A DNA stretch of 40,701 bases from Clostridiales bacterium (GCA_012838915.1 DUOI01000039.1:1-40701), one strand, 5' to 3'; shown: positions 8,243-17,018, counted from the first letter of the stretch. Numbers and translations: made by a program. Notes: generated by a model from the letters alone, not told the origin.

Positions 8243-8737
8243 CCGGATTTTCCGTATAATTTTGCTAGTGGAGTATGCAGCCAGACTTTCCATCAAAACA
8301 CTGCGTCCTCCATATTCCTCTACCAGTCTGATTTCTGTAAGCTGTTCCGCATTCCAGCCTGTTCCTTTAACATAATAATCCGGCTGCAAAGCCTTCAACA
8401 AAAGATGGGGTGTATCTTCCTCAAAAACTATGACTCTGTCTACCATTTCCAGGCAGCAAAACAGGAAAAGCCTGGCTTCCAATGGCATTACAGGCCTGCC
8501 TCTTCCCTTCAGCCTTCGAATGGAATCATCACTGTTCAAGCCAACCAACAAAAAGTCTCCCAAGGCCTTTGCTTCCTGCAATAACCTCAAGTGCCCCGGG
8601 TGAATCAAGTCAAAGCATCCGTTGACAAATACCAGCTTCTTATTTTCTTGTTTACATTGCTTTCTCCATTCCACTGCTTCCTCAAGGGTAATATGTTTCC
8701 TGCACTGTAACCCTGTATTCTTATTCTCATAGTTCAT
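8219..8737 (-). CDS. rfaE2: D-glycero-beta-D-manno-heptose 1-phosphate adenylyltransferase
   Basis: The protein has 172 residues and matches the C-terminal half of E. coli HldE as a separate protein. Seen: the nucleotidyltransferase signature VNGCFDLIHPGHLRLL (with the H-x-G-H catalytic motif) and the loop STSKIIRKI (the S-S/T-S-x-I/L motif for ATP). Known reaction: heptose-1-phosphate plus ATP gives ADP-heptose (or a related NDP-heptose). The kinase gene is just upstream on the same strand, 46 bp away, so the two halves of HldE form an operon. Oddity: the AAGGAG sequence directly abuts the ATG, so initiation may depend on coupling or on a different site. The tail overlaps the aminotransferase gene. 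Confidence 0.92.
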   Translation of the reverse strand: MNYENKNTGLQCRKHITLEEAVEWRKQCKQENKKLVFVNGCFDLIHPGHLRLLQEAKALGDFLLVGLNSDDSIRRLKGRGRPVMPLEARLFLFCCLEMVDRVIVFEEDTPHLLLKALQPDYYVKGTGWNAEQLTEIRLVEEYGGRSVLMESLAAYSTSKIIRKIRSIPADLL

Positions 8738-8783
8738 CTCCTTATTATCACCCTATCTATATTTCAAAAGTATGAATGATATC

Positions 8784-9755
8784 TTATGTCTTATTATTTC
8801 TTGATAATTTTTCCCAGGTTGCAGCATCGGCTACCATGGTCCCAATTCTTCCCGCTGCAGCAGACGCTGCTTCATTGGCTGCTATACAGGCGGCTTCCAA
8901 CGGCATACCCTGAATGCCGGCCATTGCCAATGCTGCCAGAAATACATCCCCTGCACCTGAAATATAGGCTGTGTTCCATTCTGCCCGGCAGGGATAATGT
9001 ATCCAATCTTCAGCACTTCGAAATAAAATTGCTCCGTAGCATCCCCAGGTAACGATGCATGCCTTGCAGCCTGTTGCAGAAAATACCATGTCGACAGCCT
9101 TCTGCATATCGTCAATATCTCTGATATCCTTCCCATACAGAATCTCCAGGGAGTGGAAATTCGGTTTCACTATATCTGCATCGCTGTATTTGGAAAAATT
9201 CGGCCCCTTAGGGTCTACAAAAATCGGAATATTTCTTGATTTACAAATATCGCTTATTGCAGATATCAGTTTCCTAGTAACTACACCCTTCCCATAATCA
9301 GAGACGGTTACCAATTTGACATCTTCCAATAATACGGCTACCACTTTCAGAATGTCGTGAAAGATTCCCTGGGATATTTCTTCCGCCAGCTCCCTGTCCA
9401 ACCGAACAATCAATTGCTCCCTGGTTCCAATGCGTTTTTTTACAGTAGTGGGTCTGCCGGCATCCACCCCCAGCACAGCAGGAATACCCTTTCGTTTCAA
9501 AATTTTCCGAAGGAATTCACCCTCCTCATCCTTTCCAATCACACCGGCCAGGATAACCTGCCCTCCCATGCTCTTTATGTTTGCCGCTACATTAGCTGCT
9601 CCGCCGGGGTAACACCAGGTTTCTGCACATTCAATGACCGGTACGGGAGCTTCCGGGCACATTTGTCTGACCCTGCCAATTACATACTTATCCAGCATTA
9701 TGTCACCGATAACCAATACCTTTCTGGTGGATTTGCCCTCTTTCTGATAAGCCAC
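8784..9755 (-). CDS. rfaE1: D-glycero-beta-D-manno-heptose-7-phosphate kinase (PfkB family)
   Basis: The protein has 323 residues and matches the N-terminal half of HldE. Seen: VIGDIMLDKYVIG at the N-terminus, PEAPVPVI and the PGGAANVAAN glycine motif typical of RfaE1, and the PfkB signature with catalytic Asp in SGAGDVFLAALA. It phosphorylates heptose-7-phosphate at C1. GmhA, GmhB and epimerase genes are not in the window. Known: Gram-positives with this pair make NDP-heptose for S-layer or other surface glycans. Start: GTG at 9755 after a strong AAGGAGGAGG. It is followed by rfaE2. Confidence 0.93.
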   Translation of the reverse strand: MAYQKEGKSTRKVLVIGDIMLDKYVIGRVRQMCPEAPVPVIECAETWCYPGGAANVAANIKSMGGQVILAGVIGKDEEGEFLRKILKRKGIPAVLGVDAGRPTTVKKRIGTREQLIVRLDRELAEEISQGIFHDILKVVAVLLEDVKLVTVSDYGKGVVTRKLISAISDICKSRNIPIFVDPKGPNFSKYSDADIVKPNFHSLEILYGKDIRDIDDMQKAVDMVFSATGCKACIVTWGCYGAILFRSAEDWIHYPCRAEWNTAYISGAGDVFLAALAMAGIQGMPLEAACIAANEAASAAAGRIGTMVADAATWEKLSRNNKT

Positions 9756-9812
9756 AAATAGCCTCCTCCTTAACAGATGCTACATAACCAATATATTCTG
9801 AAGGTAATGATT

Positions 9813-9856
9813 GGTGAAAACAAAAGCAAATCGGGAGGACTGCTCCCGATTTGCTT
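9813..9856 (-). terminator. Intrinsic terminator of the subtilisin-like protease gene
   Basis: AAGCAAATCGGGAG and its complement CTCCCGATTTGCTT form a 14-bp stem (9824-9837 with 9843-9856) with a 5-nt loop. On the minus strand it is followed by TTTTGTTTT. It includes the last bases of the protease stop codon. Confidence 0.88.
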
Positions 9857-11108
9857 ACTTTAGATTTAAACAATTCCGAATATCCAAAATGCCGCTTCCC
9901 TGGGCAAATTTATTTACGCCGCTCATGGTGAAGGCATTTTTCATCAAAGAATTTTTTAGTTCATCCGGTGTCATTTTCGGGTTTATACTTAAAAGCAGGG
10001 CTGCAGCACCGGAAACAAATGGAGTAGCAACGGAAGTACCGGACATTTTCACGTAGGGCTCCTTCATGGTTTGCGACCGAAAACCACCGACATAGTCCCG
10101 ATCGGTTTTAGCAGCCATTACACTGACACCCGGTGCAACCAAATCCGGCTTTACCTGTCTGCCATAAGCAGGTCCCCGGCTGGAAAAATCAGCAATTACA
10201 TCGTCCTGGTAATCCGGGGTTCGCTTGTCATCCACAGCACCTACCGTCAAAATCACTGGACTGATTCCCGGGGTGGCAATGGTGCTTTGCTTGGGACCGG
10301 AATTGCCCGCTGCTGCAATTACAGCTATGCCTTTCTTCCAAACTGCCTCAACCGCCGCCGCAAGAGGATCAAACCTGGAATCGGAAGGTTTTGCGCCTAA
10401 GGAAAGCGACATTACCCTGACATTATATTCCTGCTGATGATCGACTACCCATTGCATGCCTGCAATTATATCGGATGAGTTGCCAGACCCATCTTTATCC
10501 ATGACTTTGACAACGATCAGGGAGGCCTCCGGAGCCACTCCCCTATATTTTCCGCCGGATAAATATCCGTTTCCGGCAGCAACTCCTGCTACAAAGGTGC
10601 CGTGCCCGTTGTCATCGTAAGGATTCTGCCTGTTATTCACAAAATCGCGGAAGGCTTTAATCCGATTACGCGGTCTTGTAAAATCCTGGTGCGGATAAAT
10701 ACCGGTATCCAGGATGGCGATGCCAATACCCCTTCCTGTATAACCGGTATCATTTGCAATACTTGCTCCAACCTCCTGGGCGGCTACGTTTAAAAGTGAA
10801 GTCATCTTGACATCGTCGGATATATATTCTACCATATCTGACTTTGCTGTATCTTCCAGTTTGCTGCCATCTATTTTGACGGCATAGGCACTGATTAACG
10901 GCAGTTCGTACTTTATTTTTACACCCTTGCTTTCCAGAAACTTTCTGCATAGTTTTCTCTTGCCTTCTTTGGAGAATATAATTGCCGGAAATTCACTTTC
11001 ACCAAGGGTTCTGGTCTTTTTCAACAATCTGCTGTCTATTTTTTCTCTGCCTTTGCCGGCCGTATTGAACAGAAAAGGCAATAGTATTATCCCCGATAGT
11101 ATTTTCAA
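9855..11108 (-). CDS. Subtilisin-like serine protease (S8 family)
   Basis: The protein has 417 residues. Seen: catalytic Asp134 (ILDTGIYPH), His169 (DNGHGTFVAG), oxyanion Asn269 (AAGNSG) and Ser359 (MSGTSVATP), all intact. Residues ~35-105 look like an inhibitor I9-type propeptide (SAYAVKIDG, then a strand leading to the mature start). The first ~18 residues are hydrophobic with little positive charge (MKILSGIILLPFLFNTAG), so they may be a poor signal peptide or anchor. Subtilases of this size are common in spore-formers. Start: TTG at 11108 after AAAGGGGGG. The 74-aa helical gene lies 75 bp upstream on the same strand with a palindrome between them. Confidence 0.93.
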   Translation of the reverse strand: MKILSGIILLPFLFNTAGKGREKIDSRLLKKTRTLGESEFPAIIFSKEGKRKLCRKFLESKGVKIKYELPLISAYAVKIDGSKLEDTAKSDMVEYISDDVKMTSLLNVAAQEVGASIANDTGYTGRGIGIAILDTGIYPHQDFTRPRNRIKAFRDFVNNRQNPYDDNGHGTFVAGVAAGNGYLSGGKYRGVAPEASLIVVKVMDKDGSGNSSDIIAGMQWVVDHQQEYNVRVMSLSLGAKPSDSRFDPLAAAVEAVWKKGIAVIAAAGNSGPKQSTIATPGISPVILTVGAVDDKRTPDYQDDVIADFSSRGPAYGRQVKPDLVAPGVSVMAAKTDRDYVGGFRSQTMKEPYVKMSGTSVATPFVSGAAALLLSINPKMTPDELKNSLMKNAFTMSGVNKFAQGSGILDIRNCLNLK

Positions 11109-11131
11109 GGATATCCCCCCTTTCTATCTCG

Positions 11132-11158
11132 CCTTGTATATCTTATGTATATACAAGG
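11132..11158. repeat. 27-nt inverted repeat between the helical gene and the protease gene
   Basis: CCTTGTATA (11132-11140) is the perfect inverse of TATACAAGG (11150-11158) with a 9-nt centre. There is no T tract on either strand, so it is not a classical terminator. It could be an operator or mRNA-processing hairpin in front of the protease gene. Confidence 0.6.
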
Positions 11159-11182
11159 GAATCTGTTATAGGGGGGAATGAA

Positions 11183-11407
11183 TTAATCCCGAAGTTGCTC
11201 CAGCAGTTTTTCTATTTTTCTTTTCTGCTCATTGTTAAGCATTGGTTTTATCATTTGAAACATCTGCTCTGCCTTTTGCGGGGTCAAGCCGCCCTGGCCG
11301 GTGCGAATCATTTCCGCCAGTTCCCTGATCACCTGCTCCTCCGATTTCCCCTGCATTTTTTGGGAAATCTGAGATATATTCTTCATGTCCTGGGTATTAA
11401 ATTCCAT
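11183..11407 (-). CDS. Small helical protein sharing a repeat module with the divergent gene
   Basis: The protein has 74 residues and is predicted to be mostly alpha-helical (charged, Met/Gln/Lys/Glu-rich, no Cys). I do not recognise a named family. Its C-terminal 25 residues (MIKPMLNNEQKRKIEKLLEQ) match the four repeats of the divergent gene that starts 176 bp away, notably AIKPYIHPEKRRQLDRVLN and VVRPVLSQEQREKADKAMQ. Start: ATG at 11407 after GGGAGGAGGGATGTC. An upstream in-frame start would run into the intergenic region without a ribosome site. Confidence 0.75.
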   Translation of the reverse strand: MEFNTQDMKNISQISQKMQGKSEEQVIRELAEMIRTGQGGLTPQKAEQMFQMIKPMLNNEQKRKIEKLLEQLRD

Positions 11408-11582
11408 GACATCCCTCCTCCCAGTACTCTTCCATATTATCCTATTCGCTTCAAAGGCAATTGACACAATACATTCCTTATTTAGGTGCACATAGTCTGA
11501 AGTGCTGCGTATTATAGATTAGGAAACGGTAGCATACATATATTCAGGATGCCGTTTTCATATCATTGTGAGGAGGAGTACA

Positions 11583-12656
11583 ATGATACAGAAAAAAAGC
11601 AATCCCCGTTGGGAAAGAAAGGAACCCTGGAAGTTTATACCCAGACGGGATCTGTTTCCCGATGCAGAAATACCTACTTACTTGGAGCAGACAAAACCAC
11701 AAATACAAGGTAAGGAGCCTGAGAAAAAACATAACAACCCCGTACAGCGCGCAGGGAATCATGCCAGTGCCCCCACTCCTTTACACAGGGAGAAGGTAAA
11801 GAAGGGTGTAAGGAGAACACCCCTGCCGGAAAATCGTGCCCTGATACCTGTCAAAACCAAGGGAAGGAGCACATCCATCCAGCCTGGATTCTTGATTCTG
11901 CTATTTGCGGGCTTTTTAATTCTGAGTTCAAGGCAAAAGGCATTGGAAATATTGGATCAGCCCCAAAGTGTTCAAATGCTTAAGTCAATCGGCCCGTATC
12001 TCAATGAAAAAGAGCAGAACATAGTATACACAGCCGCTGGTTTAATGGAAGCAATGCAATTGATAAGGGATGTGGCGAATCAAAACTATCATAATCAGAA
12101 TCAAGCAACCTTATTGAATATTCCATCTAATCCTGTAGAGAGAAAAATAGGTGCAATGAAAGCAATCAAACCATATATTCATCCGGAAAAAAGAAGGCAG
12201 CTGGATCGCGTCTTGAATCTCTACGAAAGTGCAGGTAAGGTGCAGCGCAACCTTGTCCTCTATAAGAACAACAGGACCCTGGCAGGGGGTAAAAAGGTAT
12301 CACCGATAGAATCAGCAAGTGACTTTCTGAATGTGGTACGCCCCGTTCTCTCGCAGGAACAAAGAGAAAAAGCGGACAAAGCTATGCAGGTAATGAAAAT
12401 GGTGGAAGCAATGGGAACGGCAGATAAACTATCGCGGAATGAGAAGAAAGTCCAGAAAAAAGGCAGCATTGACCAGAAGGATAAAAGGGATCAGGCAAAT
12501 CAGCTCAGCCAAAAAGATCAGACAAAAGCAATAATGGATTCCTTTGCCTCCTTGTTGAATGACGAACAAAAGGAATCCATGAATATGATTATGAAAATGT
12601 CCCAGCTGCTGTCGCAAGCCAATCAGGAAGACGAAACTGAGCCCGGTGATATGTAA
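11583..12656 (+). CDS. Single-pass membrane protein with four helical repeats
   Basis: The protein has 357 residues and an unknown function. Seen: a basic, Pro-rich N-terminus (~1-95), one transmembrane segment (~101-116, PGFLILLFAGFLILSS), then a helical C-terminal region. Four degenerate units of ~25-30 residues lie at ~134-163, 194-220, 249-278 and 319-345. Each starts with a hydrophobic pair and mostly Pro, then Leu/Ile, an acidic/Asn step, Glu-Gln/Lys, and a long amphipathic helix. A Lys/Gln/Asp-rich linker separates units 3 and 4. By charge the N-terminus should stay in the cytosol, but topology is uncertain. Start: ATG at 11583 after AGGAGGAG. Confidence 0.75.
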   Translation: MIQKKSNPRWERKEPWKFIPRRDLFPDAEIPTYLEQTKPQIQGKEPEKKHNNPVQRAGNHASAPTPLHREKVKKGVRRTPLPENRALIPVKTKGRSTSIQPGFLILLFAGFLILSSRQKALEILDQPQSVQMLKSIGPYLNEKEQNIVYTAAGLMEAMQLIRDVANQNYHNQNQATLLNIPSNPVERKIGAMKAIKPYIHPEKRRQLDRVLNLYESAGKVQRNLVLYKNNRTLAGGKKVSPIESASDFLNVVRPVLSQEQREKADKAMQVMKMVEAMGTADKLSRNEKKVQKKGSIDQKDKRDQANQLSQKDQTKAIMDSFASLLNDEQKESMNMIMKMSQLLSQANQEDETEPGDM

Positions 12657-12680
12657 AAAATATTACCGGCTGACTGCTTA

Positions 12681-13217
12681 TTAAAACTCTTTAACAGCTT
12701 TCTTCAAAACCGGCAGAACAACGGCTGCAATAATACTGCCAATGGATGCCGTGACCAGCTGGGGCCAGCTGAACTGCACCGAAAGGGCTGCCCGAACCTG
12801 TTCAGGCGCATCTGCCGGCAGAAAAAAAGGCAGAACGATCTTTACAACACCCAGATACAGGGCAAGAAACTTGAGAACTGCCCCTGCAGCAAATGCCGGC
12901 AGGGCATTCCTTTTATATAAAAGTGCTATAGTTACTACCAAAACCAGGTTGCCAAGTGCAATAGGAACAACCAGAACCGGTATGGGGGTGACTCCCTGGA
13001 TAAAGGCAATGACAGGTGCAACAACTGCTATCACCATTCCCCCTTTGATACCCACAGTTACTGCCGCCAGAATCAAGCATAAGTTTACCAGGGAACCTAC
13101 CACGTATTGGCTGACATCAGCAGGCATGACCGGTATCAGTACCCTCAAGGACTGAAACAATACAGTAAGGGCTAATAAAATAGCTGTTCTTGTAATCCAT
13201 CTTATTGTTGGACTCAT
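12681..13217 (-). CDS. ECF-type transporter S (substrate-binding) component
   Basis: The protein has 178 residues with five to six hydrophobic helices and short loops, as in ECF S components of ~160-200 residues. Seen: N-terminal RTAILLALTVLFQSLR with the small-residue face typical for docking to EcfT, repeated Gly/Ala-rich helices (LVNLCLILAAVTVGIKGGM), and PIPVLVVPIALGN. Known: S components bind a vitamin or metal precursor and use a shared EcfAA'T motor encoded elsewhere. The substrate is not evident and I saw no riboswitch in the 82 bp upstream. Start: ATG after AAAAGGAG. It converges on the four-repeat protein gene. Confidence 0.82.
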   Translation of the reverse strand: MSPTIRWITRTAILLALTVLFQSLRVLIPVMPADVSQYVVGSLVNLCLILAAVTVGIKGGMVIAVVAPVIAFIQGVTPIPVLVVPIALGNLVLVVTIALLYKRNALPAFAAGAVLKFLALYLGVVKIVLPFFLPADAPEQVRAALSVQFSWPQLVTASIGSIIAAVVLPVLKKAVKEF

Positions 13218-13298
13218 ATTGATTTCTCCTTTTAGTATCTTCTTTTTTGCCCTTTAAAGGACTTTCAATTTTCATTTTTTCAATTAAGTTAACAGAGC

Positions 13299-15002
13299 CT
13301 AATTTCCCCCTATGCTGTTTTCCATATTGGGCTGTTCATCATGAATATTCATTACCAATACGGTAACATCATCTATCATATTTCTTTCACCCAGAATGGT
13401 ATCATATAAATCAAACATATTATCCACCGTTTCATCAGCGGTATTGTTCTTTATGCCGCGAAGATACTCCATCAAATGGGTTTCAGTGAAATATTCCGGA
13501 CGTTTCCTGTCAATTTCGATTAATCCATCAGTATAAAGCAAAAGGCTGTCGCCTGCTTCCAATTGCAGGGTTTGATTCTCATAGGAAGGATTGGTAACTC
13601 CGCCCAGCTTGCAGATGGGCAGCCCCTCTATCGGAATGCACTCTATTGCCCCGTTTTTCTGCAAAACCAATGGCTGGGTGTTCATTCCTGCTGAACAATA
13701 TGTAAATACATGACTTTCCTGATTGTATATGCCATAGAGCATAACCGTGTAGATTTCTTCAGGAAAATTCATCTTGTTATAAACATAGAACAGGTTGGTT
13801 AATACCTGTTTAGGCGTTAATATCCGAATCCGCCCATCGTCATATTCTCTTCGCACATGAATGTGCTGGTTAATGAAAACAGTAATCATAGCGGCAGAAA
13901 CACCATGACCTGCAACATCTCCAATCAAAATGCCGATATTTTCCTCATCCAGGCGGAATATATTATAAAAATCTCCGCCGATTTTTTCACAAGGCAAATA
14001 CCTGGCGGCAAAATCCACTTTATTGAACTTGGGAAGGGTAACAGGCAGCAAAGCGCTTTGAATGTTTCTGGCATAATCCATGTCCTTCATCAGCTTCTCA
14101 TTGGCTGCCGTAATCTCAGCCGTCCGCTTTTGAACCAACTTCTCCAGGTTATTGGCATACTCCGCCAGCTGCCGTTCCGTTTCATGCAAAGCCATGTAAG
14201 GCTTTTGTACATTCAGTACGAACTTTCCCTTGAAAATCAGATAATAAGCGATGATTTTATAGATATGACCCAGTAAATTGTAGGTATCGTATACATTCAA
14301 GTACAGGGTAAATGACAATTCACTGAAAACACTCAGGAGCAGTGAGAGGATAATATATTTGTATTCCTCGGTATCTTCTCCCTTGTAATAAATCTGAAAG
14401 AATAAAAACATGTTGATAATCTGCATAAGGATAATGGTATATTCCAGGTTGACCTTCAAGGGTGTCAAACCCACACCCTCCACAAACAAAGGCGGAAGGT
14501 GTTCCTGTTTATATAGTAAGACATAAGATACAACTATACTGTACACCAGGGAAGCAGCAACAAAAATAAATCGATGCTGTTTGACAGTGTAATTATGCTT
14601 GATGAAGCCTGCAGCCAGCATGCCAATTGCAGCGGTAAGCCTGGCTGCAACCCAGAAGGAGGTAGCCACCGCCACTGATGCCTCAGCAAAAAAGCCCGGC
14701 ATTCCATTGTAGGTCAGGGTATGCAGGGCATCAAGCAAACCAACGGCCAGAAAAGTACAAGTAAATAACACAGTTCTGAGATTTTTGTTTCTGCCAATGG
14801 TGTAATAGGATACGAAAAAAATACAGAAGGACATTGCAATGCTCAGGCCTTCCAGGCCTATATGCCAATTCAAAAAGGCTTCCATGTGAAAGATTCGGTA
14901 AAGATAAGAATCATACCATTGAACTGTATTGTATACAATAATGGATAATAACAGGACGACCAAAAAAACTGCCGCATCTTTTTTTAGATTCTTAACCCCC
15001 AT
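13299..15002 (-). CDS. MASE3 membrane sensor with SpoIIE/PP2C-type phosphatase domain
   Basis: The protein has 567 residues. Seen: about seven hydrophobic helices in residues ~10-260 that fit the MASE3 sensor domain (LDALHTLTYNGMPGFF, TSFWVAARLTAAIGML). A short coiled coil follows (~268-310, ETERQLAEYANNLEKLVQKR). A RsbU/SpoIIE-like phosphatase domain comes next, with CEKIGGDFYNIF, GILIGDVAGHGVSAAM and LLLYTDGLIE carrying the metal-binding Asp residues. Known: such proteins dephosphorylate anti-anti-sigma factors to release an alternative sigma factor. No partner switch genes are adjacent. Start: ATG after GGAGG with 8 nt spacing. Confidence 0.93.
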   Translation of the reverse strand: MGVKNLKKDAAVFLVVLLLSIIVYNTVQWYDSYLYRIFHMEAFLNWHIGLEGLSIAMSFCIFFVSYYTIGRNKNLRTVLFTCTFLAVGLLDALHTLTYNGMPGFFAEASVAVATSFWVAARLTAAIGMLAAGFIKHNYTVKQHRFIFVAASLVYSIVVSYVLLYKQEHLPPLFVEGVGLTPLKVNLEYTIILMQIINMFLFFQIYYKGEDTEEYKYIILSLLLSVFSELSFTLYLNVYDTYNLLGHIYKIIAYYLIFKGKFVLNVQKPYMALHETERQLAEYANNLEKLVQKRTAEITAANEKLMKDMDYARNIQSALLPVTLPKFNKVDFAARYLPCEKIGGDFYNIFRLDEENIGILIGDVAGHGVSAAMITVFINQHIHVRREYDDGRIRILTPKQVLTNLFYVYNKMNFPEEIYTVMLYGIYNQESHVFTYCSAGMNTQPLVLQKNGAIECIPIEGLPICKLGGVTNPSYENQTLQLEAGDSLLLYTDGLIEIDRKRPEYFTETHLMEYLRGIKNNTADETVDNMFDLYDTILGERNMIDDVTVLVMNIHDEQPNMENSIGGN

Positions 15003-15120
15003 GCATTAATCCTCCGGTATGCTGATTGCAACACTCTTATCTTTAATTAATCATAACATAAAATTAGGATATCCAACAATATATCCGGCATATTGAATTT
15101 ATTATGTATTTCTGAATTGT

Positions 15121-15384
15121 CTAAAGGTAGACCGCTTTTCTTGTACTTCCCTCTACCTTTCCCACTCCGTATCCCAGGGAAAAGCTTTGCATCATGCTTC
15201 CTGCAATGATATCGATTAACAGCTGCTTTTCCTCCAGACGCAAGCCGACGTCACCCTTCAAAATAAAGTCCGATGCTTTCTCCTGTGCAATCAGACGAAT
15301 GGCTTCTCTGGTGCCATTGTACTGATCATCCAGCTTTGTATTGGCCTCCAGGGTATATTCTCTGATTAAGTCTCCTATTTTCAT
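15121..15384 (-). CDS. Small hypothetical protein
   Basis: The protein has 87 residues and no family I recognise. Seen: charged N-terminal helix (MKIGDLIREYTLEANTKLDDQ), no cysteine, no membrane segment, and a Gly-rich tail (SFSLGYGVGKVEGS). The ribosome site GCGAGGTGCGGGAATA precedes the ATG. Codon use resembles the neighbours. It lies upstream of the MASE3-SpoIIE gene on the same strand with 118 bp between, so cotranscription is uncertain. Confidence 0.6.
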   Translation of the reverse strand: MKIGDLIREYTLEANTKLDDQYNGTREAIRLIAQEKASDFILKGDVGLRLEEKQLLIDIIAGSMMQSFSLGYGVGKVEGSTRKAVYL

Positions 15385-15482
15385 TATTCCCGCACCTCGC
15401 TTAGGAAAGTTTTACATCATCTTAATCCTTCCCCATTGCCGGTACATTATACCTTCCAAGGCTCAGGTACAGCAGAATTACC

Positions 15483-16325
15483 CTATAAGCCCATGGCATA
15501 TTCCAGCAATATGGATGCCGGGATAATAAAAGTGTTGAATAAGGAATGGCACAGAATAGAATGTTCCAACCCCTTTTTCAGGTTTATCCAGCCAAATACC
15601 ATGCCCACCGGAAGAATTTGCACGATTTTAATCCAGTCCGCAGTTACCACGCCGGCATGTGCTATTGCAAAAATCAATGAGCTTAGCCATATATTCAATA
15701 CAAGAGCAAGCTTGCTGCTTCCGAACCATCTGGCAAATAGGCCCATAGCAAAATGACGATACAGGATTTCCTCAGTAATCGGGGCTAATACTGAAGCAGT
15801 ATAAAAAGTATATATATATACCATCGGACTGTCTCCTTCCGGGGTAGAAGCCAAGGCCAGCTCCGTAGGTTCCGGAGAGGCAAAACCGAACCAGAAAAAG
15901 GTCCAAAGAATAAGAAATGGAATGGGTATTAAAATAAGCTTCCAGTTAAGCCTTCCTGAATTTTCCTTCTGCTCAAGCAGGGTACTGCCCGGCATCCCGA
16001 CGGAATGGGAAAACCTTTGCCCGACTCTCAGGTACAGTATATAAGAAAAAAAAGACAGTACGGCCGCAGCCAAATTTATAATCAGATTATAAACTGAATT
16101 CAGGTCATATCCCCCTATTTTGGGAAACCGCACTGCATAACGCATCATGAGAGCGTTAATGATGCCGGCCGCACACACTAATCCGGAAAACAAAAGGATT
16201 CTTCCTGTACTTGTATGGTTCTCATATTTTGCCTGTGTAAAAAAATAAACCAGAGCTGATATAAAGAGGGATATGGAAATCAAACCGTTAATCAATAGCA
16301 ATATGATAAAATTAAAATCAGACAC
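15483..16325 (-). CDS. CPBP (Abi/CAAX) family intramembrane metalloprotease
   Basis: The protein has 280 residues with about seven to eight membrane helices. Seen: motif 1 EEILYRH (Glu185, Glu186, Arg190), motif 2 with His223 in FAIAHAG, and motif 3 HSLFNTF (His260, Asn264), the expected zinc or catalytic positions. Known: this family includes type II CAAX-prenyl proteases, bacteriocin-immunity proteins and anti-sigma factor proteases. The substrate here is unknown. Start: GTG at 16325, with GGGGGTAC upstream. It lies 31 bp from the broken GNAT gene on the same strand. Confidence 0.88.
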   Translation of the reverse strand: MSDFNFIILLLINGLISISLFISALVYFFTQAKYENHTSTGRILLFSGLVCAAGIINALMMRYAVRFPKIGGYDLNSVYNLIINLAAAVLSFFSYILYLRVGQRFSHSVGMPGSTLLEQKENSGRLNWKLILIPIPFLILWTFFWFGFASPEPTELALASTPEGDSPMVYIYTFYTASVLAPITEEILYRHFAMGLFARWFGSSKLALVLNIWLSSLIFAIAHAGVVTADWIKIVQILPVGMVFGWINLKKGLEHSILCHSLFNTFIIPASILLEYAMGL

Positions 16326-16356
16326 ATATGTACCCCCAGTTGGATTATTATAACTT

Positions 16357-16890
16357 TTATAAAAACCTGGCCATCAATATCTCATCTACCCATTGGTTCA
16401 TGAAATAATATTGCTCCCGCCTTCGCCCTTCTATAACAAACCTCATTTTTTTGTATAATGAAATTGCCCGCAGATTGGTGGAGAATACGCTGAGGCAGAT
16501 TTTATGGTATTTTCTTTCCCCTGCCCAATTGATACCATAACTCATCAGCTTTGAGCCGATCCCTTATGATCTGGCACTCCGGATAATATGAATACCCAAA
16601 TTGCAAAATGTTTGTGCCTTGGGAGACATCCCTCCGACAAAAATACCCATACCGCCTATAATTTTATTGTCCAGTACGGCAACTGCAATCAAATTGCGGG
16701 ACCAGTCCAATAATTGAATAATTCTTTCTTGTTCGGCTACAGTGCGGGAAGCATGCTCATCAAGCAAATAAATACCTTCTTTGGCGACTTCATCCAGGGT
16801 TTCAACAAATGCCGCTGCATCGGAGGGGTATGCCGGCCTGATTATTAACTTCTCCCCTGCTCTTGTAATGGAATGCCAAGTTTTCCACAT
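16357..16890 (-). pseudogene. GNAT acetyltransferase interrupted by one in-frame stop codon
   Basis: Reading through one TAA (16566-16564) gives a single 177-codon GNAT protein of normal length. Before the stop: LIIRPAYPSDAAAF (motif C) and VAVLDNKIIGGMGIFVGG. After it: GIGSKLMSYGINWAG, then SVFSTNLRAISLYKKMRFVIEG, the motif-B Asn/Tyr region. The stop lies inside the acetyl-CoA loop R-x-x-G-x-G, at the second x (RS-stop-GIG), so neither half can bind CoA alone. The frame is otherwise intact, suggesting a recent mutation or a sequencing error. Start: ATG at 16890, 8 nt after AGGAGG. Confidence 0.88.
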
Positions 16891-17018
16891 GCATGCCGCC
16901 TCCTGAAAAATCAACTACATATAGAATATTATAGAAATTATGGTTTCATTCCAAAAAGTAGATTGTATAAGAATGTGGAAAAAGAAAAGAGAATATGAGA
17001 AAAAAAAGAAGATAAAAA

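Noticed and set aside
13857-14276. 139-codon plus-strand ORF opposite the MASE3-SpoIIE gene
   Set aside because: Lies wholly inside a conserved phosphatase and sensor coding region on the other strand.
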